From assembly GCF_902150065.1 (NCBI RefSeq), contig NC_044003.1:17763987-17827986 (forward strand): 64,000 nucleotides of DNA. Reading direction: 5' to 3'. This DNA is from Myripristis murdjan. Its lineage: Eukaryota > Chordata > Actinopteri > Holocentriformes > Holocentridae. Made by a program: the position numbers and the translations under genes. Positions 46,814-64,000 of this stretch are shown piece by piece (the stretch's first letter is position 1; each line of letters opens with the position of its first letter). Below the pieces are notes generated by a model that was not told the origin of the DNA, did no database searches, and was given only the letters and a program-made list of their open reading frames with translations.

Positions 46814-49800
46814 TCAGTAATTCACTCCCACCACCGACCTCCCAGAGATGTGGATGTCATCGAATGGAAACAGAGCCAGAATCTGAAAGAGAGGGACATA
46901 AAAGACGGTCACATTTTTACCGATGGCATCTCAGTTTCTATTGCAGGAAAAAAAAAAAAAAAAAACAGGAGTAGCAAAATACTTGCACATTCACATCTAA
47001 AGATCACAGTCTTTCAAAAGAAGTGACAGCAATCCTAAGATTCTTGATTCTTTTCCATTTTATCTCATTTTACTTTGGTAAGAGGCCACCTGCCAATCAA
47101 ACAGTGTAGGCGGGACAGTGACGTCTATTTCCTGGGGATTTCTGCTGATGGAAGTTTGGGCTTATTTTCTTTTTGCCTGTTCAGTCATGGTGGCCATCAC
47201 TGTCCACGACAACTATCCACATCTTCTATTTATTCAAAACAAACTGGAAATCTAATGTGCATCACTTCCTGTGCACTGGATTTTTTTTCCCCCTCAGGAA
47301 GCCTACTTGTTTAAAAGTGCTCATGAACTGAAATCTCAGTTGTATTTGATCAATTAGGACTATAGAGAAGTGAAATATGATTTTATTTCCATGAAAATAT
47401 CCCAGACTTCTACTTTAAAAAGAAATTCTGCTCAGCTCATACACTCTAACTCTCAAAACTAAGATAAGGGTGGCAATGTCCTTGTTAGTGGGAGTTTTTG
47501 TTTTACTGCACGCCTCAGCCCTTCTCCTCGGTGAAGGTCAGTCAGTCCAACTTACATCATCATTGCCATCAGCTAGATCCAGTGCTGTTTCGTCCTCCAG
47601 GTTTCGCAGCATTTTGTCAGCACCAGACTGGCAGAGGAGGTTAGCGATGGTGGCGTCCTGCCTTCCCACGGCCAGATGCAGCGGCGTGCAGCCGTTGAAC
47701 ATGCCGGCGTCCACGTTGGCCCCCCTGTTGAGCAGCAGATTCACGGACTGGATGTCGTGTAGCTCGACGGCTAGATGAAGAGCCGTCTTCCCACTGGTTC
47801 CTTCCTGCAGGGGAACAGTTCCATAAAGGAGAAACAGAAACGGGGTAAATTCCCGAGGCTGGAGAAACACGTAAGAAGTACTTGATTTACAGTTTGTTTA
47901 CATGCAGCTTTAGTGCTGTTTTATGCACTTGTTGCATTTATGCCTGTGCAAACACTTTTCTGACTTTTGGAAAGTACCACTTATAGTACTACTCATAAAA
48001 ACTAATAAAAACTGATAAATAAATAAATCAGTGGAGCGTGAGGCAGAGTGTTATCTTCGGTCAGTGATTTAAACTCAAAAGAATGTCTCGGGTAGTTTAG
48101 GGACAGACTGACGTGTTCCCTCTCATGCCATCAATAGTTAGAGCGGCGGGGCTTTTCCCCTGTCAGACCAGGCAGCTTGGCTCCTAGTGAGCCTTGAAAA
48201 AGCTGCAGTACATCATATCCCACATCTAATTATGTCTCCATGAATCCTGCAGGAACCCTGAGCTCAGCTCATATCACTATCATTGCACAGGTGCAGCAAA
48301 TTTATAGACTGGAATACAACATAGAGCTACTAGCAGTAAACAGTGTTTGAGAGGGGAAAGTATGAGCATAAATACTGGCACATCACTGGATCACATGAGT
48401 TAAACTGTGGAGAAATCCGATTCAGACACATACAAACTTGATATCATAGATCCAAAACTAAATCCTCTCCATTACCAAATATGTAATATGCTGATGATTT
48501 GGGGAATTACTTTGCTTCCCATATTACCCTGAGAAAGGCAGTTACGTTGCCCAAAGCATGATAAGCAGAGGTTTAGAGAATAGATGGGTGCAGGTGGTGA
48601 CTGACTGACAAAATCAAAGGCAAATTTGGGGCTTTTTTTAAGTAAAGCCTAACTTGGGTGTTGCAGGCTTTGAACCTGAGTCACTACAGTTACATTGTGG
48701 TCTTTCTAACCACAGAGCCGCCCAGATGTGAAATGTGTGTTTCCCCACCTTACGGCAAAAAAAAAAAAAAAAAAAAAAAAATCAATGAATGGCTAATTAA
48801 AGCACATTGTCTGGGGTCATAATCATAAGGACGGGTGCATTTCAAAGACTAACCTGGATGTTCAGACCTGCTCCCTTTTTCAGCAGGAGCTTCATGAGAT
48901 GATGTTGCCTGTTCAGTGTAGCCAAGTGAAGGCAGGTAAGACCTGTAAGTACACACCTCTGTTTGTAAAGTGGAACAGCACGGGGTTGATTTTGAGGTCA
49001 GAGAAGAAATAAAAAATGCATGACAAGGCTGACATGTTGTTTTTTTTCCAATTAGCAACCGCTGAAACCAGCAGATAAGAGATTGAACTCTGATCGAACA
49101 AAACTGCGGGGCCTGCAAAACCAAATCCCCTTTAAATTCTGAATGAGACAGATTCTGGCTGTGTTTCATGCTGCTCATCCTGATACTTCTGTTACTTCTC
49201 ATTAAAGTGGCTGAAGCAAAAAGTGCTGTCTGACAACTGAAACTAAATTTGGTCTATTCATTTGAAGCTTGACGTTTTCTTTAACACTTTTTGGTAAATG
49301 TAAGGCAAGTTAATTATTGACTCTAAACAGAGCACGTCTTCTAACAATTTGGCACAGACTCAGAGGAAAACTTGGCTTAATGCAAGGAGCAAAAGAACAT
49401 GGTACATTTGGACATAATAAAAATTTGAATTGAGCAATCTGGGAAGTACAATTTCATCTGAAACACACAGACGACCAGCGCACAGACGATGCAATTGCAT
49501 AAACAGGATGTGGCCCTAAATACAAACATCACTTCATTGACTCATGTGGCCCTACAGCACAAAATACAGTTAGTCCTTCTCTCACCTCTCCAGTTCTGGG
49601 TCTCCAGTACCGGTGCCAGCTTGCTGGAGGAAATGTCTCGCGTCATTTTGGTGGCGCAGTCGGTCTGGCCGTGCTGGCAGGCCACATGGAGCGCTGTGTT
49701 CCCATCCTGGTCCTGCAGTTCTAGGCTGGCCCCTTTCCCAACAAGGCCTTCTACCACACCAGGCAGGTTCAGGTAGGTGGCCAAGTGCAAAGGTGTCTAG

Positions 49801-52800
49801 GTATTACCATAAATAAATAAATAAACCACAGGTCCAGAAATGGAAAGTGCAATAATAGCTTTTTTTTTTTTTTTTAGTAGTGTCCAAATGTTTCCTTTTT
49901 AAAACCCATTAAGGCTACACAATGATTCTTTGTTAACATCTCCAAATGTCAGCTCCTAGATTGACTGTTGAGAGGAAATTAGGCAATCAAAATGGCCACT
50001 GTTTTCTGTGTGGCTTTTGGTAAAAGTCTTGTAAGAGAAAACAGGGCAAACTGAGTCACCATGTAAAGTGCTGAGTCTCAGTTTTGCCTCTTCGGATGTT
50101 TCCTTTGAAACAAGAGATTATTGCACAGTTCTGTTCTGTCTTACTTTGTGTACACACTCTGGCTTGTGCACTGGCAAGAACCAGGTCTAACGTCTTTAAA
50201 GATTGGAAAGATTCCTCCGCCCACTCTCACACAAGGATACACTCCTCGGTTCCCTGTGGTTCTGTGTCTACAGGAGGTAGAGGAGGGGAGTTTCCATTCA
50301 AAGTCCCTTATGAACTAATACTGGAACCACCCACAATACTGTCCCTGAGAGAGGATGTACTGAAGTGAAAGAGGAACAGCAGTTCCTTTGAATTCCAAAG
50401 GTATAAATAATGCCGCGGTTGCCACAATCAAAATATTAATTATGAGGAAGTAATCGCAGGTTGAAAGGTTCCGGTATAACCTCTGTTGGCTTGGTTCCTA
50501 TTAACCTTACCTGGTACAAGTTGTTTTGAATGTCCAGGACGTCTTTTGGAAATAGCTGTATCAACTGTTGGGCAAAGTATTCATCTTCATGGATGATTGC
50601 TAAATGCAGGATTCTAGAGAAGTGACAAACAGGAAAAAAAAGAAAAAAAACATCTGCTTATCTTTCATGCTTGCAAAAACTTGCAGGCCTACTTTTTCTT
50701 ATATTGAGCAATCAACTTAAAAGCAGCACTCGAGAGAAGTAGAAAAAAAAGGGTGCATTTCGACAAGAGCCGGAAAATTTTGCCTCAGCGTTCATCTCAA
50801 TCTACCCAGAAATGCAGTGCTCAGTGGGCTGAATGGCATGATTTAGTGGCTGAGATATTGAGCAATGCAAGGAATTTTAGAACAGATAGCGAGGCGAGAT
50901 GTGAAACACAGGGGCATGTTAAAACAATCTAACTGGGGCTGCCACTTTGTAAGGCTTCGGTTATAAAACGGTTTAAGATAAAGCAAGTGAAAAAGAACTA
51001 CACACTAACCTCAAAACCTGAGTGGGAAGTTGTAGCAAACAAATGTGTGCAAAAAGCAGGAAATGGAGCTAAGCATTAGTGCTCAATTTAGACTAACCTA
51101 TACCAACACACAGTGGGCCTCATGTATAGAGAAAAAAAGATTTAAACAGAACACTGATCAAATCCGCCACGTTTAAAAAGCTGGAAATGATTTCCATACT
51201 GCAGGATCAGTGATGAAACCGACACAATAAATGCCATTTTACCAAAGTGGATGTCACAGTCTCATAATTCACAGTCAAAACCGTGTATGATCAAAAACTC
51301 ACAAAATATCAACATACAGACCTTTCATGTGGCTCACTGTTTTGAATACTACAGCAGGTGGGCCGGTAATGAATAAATCTTTCTAAACTGAAAGTTTATA
51401 CACATAGAAATATCAATAAACATTTTTCTATTCCCACAAATTACATATAAAATTGAAGTGTTTATTGTATTTCATCAATTGTGGTCATAATGTTTTCCCT
51501 AAGGACTGAAAATAATATTCAACACACAAAAAGAGACTTCCATTTTTACCATTTCAGTATAATGGATGACATATTCTTTGTACTTTTAAGTGAGCAATGA
51601 ATAAAATGTGCTTTGTTATCATTAGGTGTTTTTCTCTGCATCTTTGGGCCAGTCACACTTTATGTCTTGCCTTAAGCACAGGTTTAACTGAATGAATGCA
51701 ACAGTTGTGCCAAATGTCCTTCTAATTACATTAACTGTATTTTTGAAGTTTTTAAAACCAGATTTGTTTAGACTTCTGAAAGATAGATAGATAGATAACA
51801 AAACCCATTATGGCAAACCCGCCAAAGCTTGAGAAAAGCAACTTCATCATCAAGTGCGCAAATGAAGTTGAGTCACGTCATTTATATGCAAATTGTGTCT
51901 GAAAATATTTCACCTGGATGCTAAAAAAGTACACATGCCATAGCTGGCCCAGATTCAAGTGACTGTAGAATACATGATCTGCCCTGCCAGCGAGGCCCTC
52001 CTGTGAGGAGGCATTCATGTCAGAGGGACTTCCTGGTTTGAGTAAGCCTTGAATGAATAAGAACTGAAAAATCCCACAGGGGAAGAAAATGAATGTTTGC
52101 ATGATTCTTTCTCAGGGCCGGAGCAGACTGAGGTGGTGTGTGTTTCAGGTGTTCTCTAGCAGGTATCTAAACTTAGGATGAGAGAATGAAACAACATGCA
52201 GCAGAAACAATCAGGCAGCGGAAATAAAAAGAGGTCAGAGACACAACAACGCTGCAATGCTGCGACTCCATCGGTGCTTTGATTAGACTGGTAGTCGCAG
52301 TAGTCAAAGCTGTATGACGATTGCAACTCTTGAAAAGGATGAGTGGGTCACAAAAGAAGGTCTAAATGGGCTGATGTGGCTAATTGAGAGGTCATGTGGA
52401 GGTTGGAATGTCTGAATGGTGAGCAGACAGCAGCAGCCACTGATTCAGAGTGAGAAATTATCACCAGCCAAACACACCAATCAAAGGCTAATAAACGTTG
52501 GCTGTGGCCCATGGGTTTATCTCCACTACCAATCAACAATAAAACAATTTGAGGGATCATGTCCTTTCACTGGCCTGGTGAAATAATAAAAAGTAACAGG
52601 TGTGTTTTGGGATCCAGCCCCTAAAAAACACACGCACGTTGTCCTACCCTGACTGGTGAGGTGTCTGATGAAAAGAAAGACTGTTGCCTCAAAGCATGTG
52701 CTTTGTCTGTGCTGCATGGGGAAGTCCAGGCCTATCTCTTTCACTTCTGCTTTCCGACTGAGACGCCCCACAGGACTCCATCCACATCCATGACCATGAC

Positions 52801-53873
52801 AAAGCTCATAAAAACTCAGCAGTATCGCACCACAATGAAATCCCCTTGAAAACCAATATAACATGGAGAGGAGAGAGAGAGAGAAAGAAAGAAAAAAACC
52901 TATGGCTTAAATCCAGTGTCATTTATAGATGTCATAAAGAGCACTTTACGGTTATTTCAGTTCATCACATCCCATTTCCACAGAGTGAAAAAGGCTGGTG
53001 TCGTTGTGGCTAACAGGCTATTTGGTTGGTTGAATCATCAGAGGTGATGTCAAAGAAAACATCACCTGAGTGCTGAGAAACTGGTAATCTGATATAATGC
53101 TCCCCTGACTAGGTGGACTACTAAACCGGCGACTTTTTAAACTTGCACTGACTTGTAGATCATGAAAATACAAATTTCAAACTAGGCTGAACTTGTGAAA
53201 GCCAATTTAGTAGAGCTCATATATGTGTTAAAAATATTCCAAATTAAAAAAAAAAAAAAAAAAAAATAGCCCAGCAGATTTTTGAGATCAATTTGAGCCC
53301 TCTTGCTACATTATAGAATAGACTAGTCAATTTTACTGGGGAAAAAGCTGAAAATAATCCACTCAAATTATTGCAAGTAAAATGGTTATGCATGGTTGTA
53401 CATGGTTAAAATGGAAGGAACCAGAGTTAAAAAGTGCTTGCAGCTGACCTGCACAAGTTGGCCTTTCCTTTGAATGAAATGCAAGCACAGAGAAAGCGAA
53501 TAATAAGTTAAATAAGACATTTAATTAAAACATACGTGTCTCCATCTTCAGTGATGGTTGTGAGCAGATTTTCCTCTTGCTCCTGCTCACTGAGTTCTGT
53601 GCCTTGCGCTTGTTCCTGGGTGTTGGAAATGCTGAAGGTCTCTGACACCATTTCTGTCAGGCTCTCCACCGTGAGGGACGAGGAGCCGTACGCGGAGTCC
53701 AGGCGCTCCTCTCCTGAGGAAAACTTGTCCCTCGGCCCGCTGGAGTCGGAGCTGGGCTCCCGCGCCGTCTTGATGAACGGGTCCTCCTTCAGGATGGACC
53801 TGTACGAGTCAATCCCAGAGTCCGTGCGGTTCTCCTCCAGCAAATCCTCTTTCCTGTACTCGCCGCTCGCCAT
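46814..53873 (-). CDS. nfkbie: NF-kappa-B inhibitor epsilon
   Basis: IkB-epsilon binds NF-kappaB dimers through ankyrin repeats and holds them inactive until it is degraded. Coding exons: 53536-53873, 50511-50613, 49586-49796, 48854-48942, 47556-47804, 46814-46882, giving 352 aa. The N-terminus carries the phosphodegron DSGIDS (Ser19 and Ser23), the IKK and beta-TrCP site. A second human-like block, DSAYGSSSLT, follows. About six ankyrin repeats lie at roughly 108-330: ILHLAI, TPLHLATYL, NTALHVACQHGQ, TCLHLATL, KTALHLAVE, TPLHLAVG. The short last exon encodes ILALFPFDDIHISG, matching the human tail LVLLPFDDLKISG. The start has a perfect Kozak context, GCCACCATGG. The frame stays open upstream to 53981, so a longer N-terminus is possible. 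The neighbours match human 6p21.1. Intron 1 is 2.9 kb. Confidence 0.95.
48655..48724 (-). mobile_element. tRNA-like SINE head remnant
   Basis: On the minus strand an A-box-like CGGCTCTGTGG (48710-48720) is followed by a B box GGTTCAAAGCC (48666-48676). It is in the nfkbie intron 47805-48853, next to a run of about 24 A at 48758-48781. The A box departs from consensus at two positions. It is a degraded Pol III-type retroposon rather than a working tRNA gene. Confidence 0.45.
50614..53535. other. nfkbie: Large nfkbie intron 1
   Basis: 2.9 kb between the degron exon and the first ankyrin exon. I see AT-rich unique sequence, a small GATA tract at 51782-51796 and an A21 run near 53248-53268. No gene, structured RNA or recognisable transposon was identified. 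Confidence 0.5.
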
Positions 53874-54339
53874 GGTGGCCTCTCGCTGGGCTTGCCCCCG
53901 CGCCTCTGCGGATCTAGAGCCTGCTATCTGCTGCTGCCCGGCGCTGATGTGAAAGGTCCTGCGAGGAAAGCCGAGTGACACCTGAGGAAATCACCGCTCC
54001 TTTGTGAAACCAGAGGAATGCGCCGCTGCGTTTCATGCCACCGCTTCCAAAACGAATACACAACTTCAGAATAACAGGCCCTCGGCTTTTCGATTTATCT
54101 TTTTCCTGTCTTTTTAGATTCTTAAGAGTGTTTTACAATGTGGTAAAGTCATTCCAAAACTTCATAACACACGCCGTACGCACAAACGCAACGGGGACGA
54201 AACTTATTTGCGCCCGTTCGTCTAAATATCCGATAACAGCAGGAGCTCCGGGCAGAGTTGGCCTTGCATAGCTGAGGGCATGTGAGCAATGAAAAGAGAT
54301 AGAGCTGACATGTGAAAAGGCAAAGCTGTTTTTGTCAGT

Positions 54340-54349
54340 GGGAATCCCC
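54340..54349. promoter_or_regulatory. nfkbie: Perfect NF-kappaB site GGGAATCCCC upstream of nfkbie
   Basis: The ten bases fit the kappaB consensus GGGRNWYYCC at every position. The site is 467 bp upstream of the nfkbie start codon, in the likely promoter. Induction of IkB genes by NF-kappaB is an established feedback loop, so a functional role is plausible but untested here. Confidence 0.55.
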
Positions 54350-55099
54350 AATGGGCGTGACTAACCTCCCCCCTTCACCCCTCCACCCCCCACCGGCCTA
54401 CTGTGCGGAAAAAATGGTGGAGTTTCAAAAGAAAAGTTTATCACAACAACTTATCGGCTTCTCCAACTCCCTGGTCACTAAATACTAATTGATTACTCTG
54501 ATTCTCTAAGTGCGCACTTTTGTCTGCTGTAGATTTTAACCCCAAGTGCATTTAAAACCACAGATCCTAATCGTATGCAATGCATTGGATCATGTAGTAG
54601 ACCACTACTACATTTAGCTGTTGGCCCAAGCAATTGTATTTTAACGTGTATGAAGCACACAGCCACTAATGATAAAAATGCAGAGCTGCAAAAACGCAGT
54701 TTGATAACCTACATTTTTTACTCAACAACGCGCCCTGGTCAACGTGGCTTTTATTTTGTTGATTACGACCGGAAATCCTATGTTTTCTTTTATTATTCTG
54801 GCAAACTTCACAGTGGCCGCAGCACAAAACAGCAGGATCATTATAATCCAAGGCATTTCTGCGCCTTTACTGCAGAAACTGACCTCGGAAGACATAAATC
54901 TAGTCCGTCCTTCATGTTTGCCAGCATGAGGCCACCCACACCGGACACGCACTGAGCCATTCAGAAAAGTGGCTGCTGGGGGGCCATGACTTGAAGACAC
55001 CTGTAAAGTCAACCTGCGCTTGTTCCAGATATTCATGCTGTGCATAAGGGTTTGGAAATAATCCTGTGGTAGATTTAAATAACTGACTCGATTTATCTC

Positions 55100-55152
55100 T
55101 TTTTTTTTTTTTTTTTTTTTTTGTTTGTTTGTTTGTTTGTTTGTTTGTTTTT
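55100..55152. repeat. Poly-T and (GTTT)n tract
   Basis: About 23 T followed by seven GTTT units and further T. Read on the minus strand it is an (AAAC)n-poly(A) tail, as might remain from a retroposon, but no body is recognisable beside it. Confidence 0.9.
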
Positions 55153-57317
55153 CTGGCAGGTTTCAGTCTCAGATTAAGACCAATACGCAGGGATGAATAA
55201 TACACAGTTGAGGAGTTAAAGGTAATAATTACAGCCTTTAACATAATGACATAATAACATCATAACATGGCTATTACATCTTGTTTGTCTGTTCCAACTT
55301 GAGCAGACTTGTTATGGTATGGCCTTTAGAGGGCACACTTAGACAGTGACTTCTCTCTGCTTTGAGTGGGCTGGATCCATGGTGAATATAGTCCATGAAA
55401 CAATTGTATTGGTATAAGATGTCACAGAGAAAGCCTCATTCCTGCCAATCCAGCCATCTGTTTTTATGTATTCTGCCGTTATGTTGTTATCTTTACTTAT
55501 TTCATGTGGCCTATTCTGTGCCCACAGTCCAGTTCAGTGCCCTTACTGTGGGCTATGATAAACAAGGGCTTCAGTGCCAGTGTAACTGCAGGTTCACCAC
55601 AAAGTGAAGCAGTGCTGCCATATAAGGAAATAAAAAGTAAAGCATGTCACCCTTCTGTCATTCATGCAGTAAAAGTTGACTCATCTAATTTGTTTTTCAT
55701 ATTAAAAAAAAGTAAATGAATGACAAGAATGACATTGTTGTAGTCTGCCCTTCAGCTTCAACAAAGCTTAAGTTACAGGACAAAAAAAAAAAAAAAAAAA
55801 CAAGTAAAGCCAAATAAACCCAGAGTATGACCATATTTCTGATAACACAAACTGCATCCTGCAGCATTTGAGGTAACCTCAATGGGAGCCAGCTGTAAAA
55901 CAGCCTTTTATACGGGCCGACTGAGGTGCAGGGTGGAACATATGGTGGAGTGACTAAATGTCCATGTCTTCTTTATAAAAAACTGCCTCAAGTTGCAAAT
56001 GGTGACAGGGGAATTCTCTGTGGCTGTCCAACTTCAGTTGTGGCAGATGAAAAGATCGTTTATATCTTAAGATGAAAATACATAAAGTTTGTAATCAAAG
56101 ATGTCTAAAAATTCGATTGATGAGTCAAAGTCATGACAAACATGAAAGCATAAAAGGCTACAAACATTAAAGGATGTTTTAATGTCTGTCAGTTGCCTAT
56201 TCATGCACAATTAGACTGGATGGCCTGATGGAAGTGTTGATAAAACTATAGCCAACAGAATCATTAGCAGTCTGTAGTGACATGACTAAGTGTAAAATGT
56301 AAATTAGATGATTCTACAGGGAAAGACCCTAGATAAAATTCAAAAAAAAAAATTGGAAATGAGCTTAAGTCTTAACATAATTAGATTTAAAGTCTTATCT
56401 GAAAATCTGTAGCTCTTGATCTTCAACAACTTCCGCCACAAAGTCACGATCAAAGGAAGTCTTTAAAAAGTGTTTGTACTTCAGTGAATTGACTAAAAAA
56501 CTCAGACTACTGTTCTGTGTGATTCCTTACACACTGCTGTTCCATAATATTCCTAAAGGGACTTGGAGTTTCTTTGGTATTCGGTAGTGTGTTTATTGTG
56601 GCCACTTTCCTGTATTTCAACAATAAAAAGGGCTTATGGTGTGTTTCCAGCGCAGTGAGTTCACTTTTCCACCTGGATAGCAATTTTCAGCACCAAGGTT
56701 GTATTGCAAGCAGGGTATGTGTTATAGTTTTGCTGTTATATTTGTAATGGGATTATTATTACACTTTTTTTCTGGGTGTGAGACTGATGGGGCTGTATAG
56801 ACAAAGTCATATACTCTAATGGGCTGCAGGGGGTGGGCTTCTCTCTGCAGCACCGCCTCTCTCCTTTGGTGATGTAGGTGTACAGAGATCCCTGTTATTT
56901 ACATTGTGGTGTCCGGGTGGCTGTTCACACGTGTTACTGCCCGTCTACTGCCTTTGTCCTGCCCTGCACTGGTCCCGCTTCAGAGCCTCAGTGGCTGCCA
57001 TGGCCACTGCGCCCACAGGAAGCTGATTGATGTCTTTGTCGTTTCCTATTATTCCATCCTTTGCAGTGCAATCTTCAGCATCTAGTCACTGTAGCGCAGG
57101 AGGAGTCGGATTATTTGTGCGTCTTCCGAGCCTCAGCGGGTACCACCGTGCAATGGCCGGGATGCTGTAGAGCCAACGGCCGGTCACCTGGAAGATGCGG
57201 GGATGATGCATCTTTGTAGTGTCCCCGCGGTCGGTGTGTGTATGTTTCGCCGTGGTTTGGAGAGCCCCGTTCCCACCAGCAAATCAATGCCCCGTTATAC
57301 GTGCCATTGTTGTCAAC

Positions 57318-63405
<6,088 letters not shown>

Positions 63406-64000
63406 CCCACAACTGCCAGCCCTGGCTGAGCTGACCTGAGTAAAGAATATAATGATCTTGCTCCCTGGAAGAGGGTCCTAGGCTGAGAAGCCTTCTCGTT
63501 AAACCAGGGTTGGGCTACTATGAAATTTTTCACCACTTTTACAACAGAGGTAACTCAGTGACTCATGAGTTAACCACATCCAAGGATTTCTTCCATACTG
63601 TCAAAGGATTAGTGATTCACAACACAATCAAATTCTCTTCAACCTCATTATCACAATGAAATCCAGGCAAACGGAACAGTTCAAAACTACTGTATAGGCC
63701 TACCTGAAAAAAATCATGACAGCAAACTCAAGAAGTCAGGGAAAACAGAACTTGATGCTCTGAGACTGTTGTTTGAATTATATTCTGCAGCTTTGAAGGA
63801 CCCTACTGCTCAGTTCTTTAATGTAATGGGAAAAATACTGTTTTTCTGGTAGCCAAAGTGTCATGTTACTATCCTGCAATATGTATAAAAGGAAGAAGTG
63901 AATAAGCAAGGGATACAAAGGGGAGAATCATCCCACTACAAAGGCCATAGTTGCAGTCACTTGTTGTAGAACTTAGTCATAGAGAGACTATTTGCAAGGA

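Larger units (their letters stand above)
53990..57200. other. Divergent intergenic gap between nfkbie and tmem151b
   Basis: It holds the nfkbie promoter (about 53990-54420) with a perfect kappaB site, AT-rich unique DNA, a poly-T plus (GTTT)n tract, an A18 run near 55782, and the upstream region of tmem151b, which becomes GC-richer after 56880. No other gene is supported. Confidence 0.55.

Noticed and set aside
53874-53981. Longer nfkbie N-terminus starting at 53981
   Set aside because: The frame is open, but the ATG at 53873 has a perfect Kozak context and matches the family start better. It is kept as a possibility in the gene entry only.

Overview
The window is nuclear DNA from a ray-finned (teleost) fish. 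The evidence is spliced GT-AG genes with vertebrate orthologues, short introns, AT-rich intergenic DNA, many (CA)n and poly-A/T tracts, and remnants of LINE, tRNA-SINE and hAT-type DNA elements typical of fish. It holds seven recognisable protein-coding genes, six complete and one cut by the left edge. No provirus, Polinton, CRISPR array or bacterial-type operon was seen.

Layout: (1) 1-1702, minus: atp6v1d (V-ATPase subunit D), first five coding exons only. (2) 3127-8207, plus: eif2s1 (translation factor eIF2 alpha), head-to-head with atp6v1d across a compact CpG-containing promoter at about 1740-2060. (3) 10423-22227, minus: rbm25 (splicing regulator), 16 coding exons, tail-to-tail with eif2s1. 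(4) 26646-33357, plus: hsp90ab1 (cytosolic HSP90 beta), 11 coding exons behind a TATA box and a non-coding first exon. (5) 40499-43798, minus: slc35b2 (Golgi PAPS transporter), 4 coding exons. (6) 46814-53873, minus: nfkbie (I kappa B epsilon), 6 coding exons. (7) 57318-63405, plus: tmem151b, 2 coding exons with a long intron.

I rebuilt all exon boundaries by hand from splice sites and homology. Each complete model closes in frame: eif2s1 315 aa, rbm25 814 aa, hsp90ab1 723 aa, slc35b2 434 aa, nfkbie 352 aa, tmem151b 508 aa. The first three genes correspond to human chromosome 14q23-q24 and the last four to human 6p21.1, so the window spans the join of two blocks that are separate in humans. 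The join lies in the AT-rich gap at 23.3-25.3 kb. The genes are independent housekeeping or signalling genes and do not form one pathway.

The most interesting signals are regulatory: a CLEAR-like/NRF1/ETS bidirectional promoter for atp6v1d and eif2s1; overlapping upstream ORFs in the predicted eif2s1 and tmem151b leaders; a perfect NF-kappaB site upstream of the NF-kappaB inhibitor gene nfkbie, with further perfect copies in tmem151b intron 1; and several intronic transposon remnants, the clearest being a 448-bp MITE in hsp90ab1. I found no convincing novel multi-gene system.
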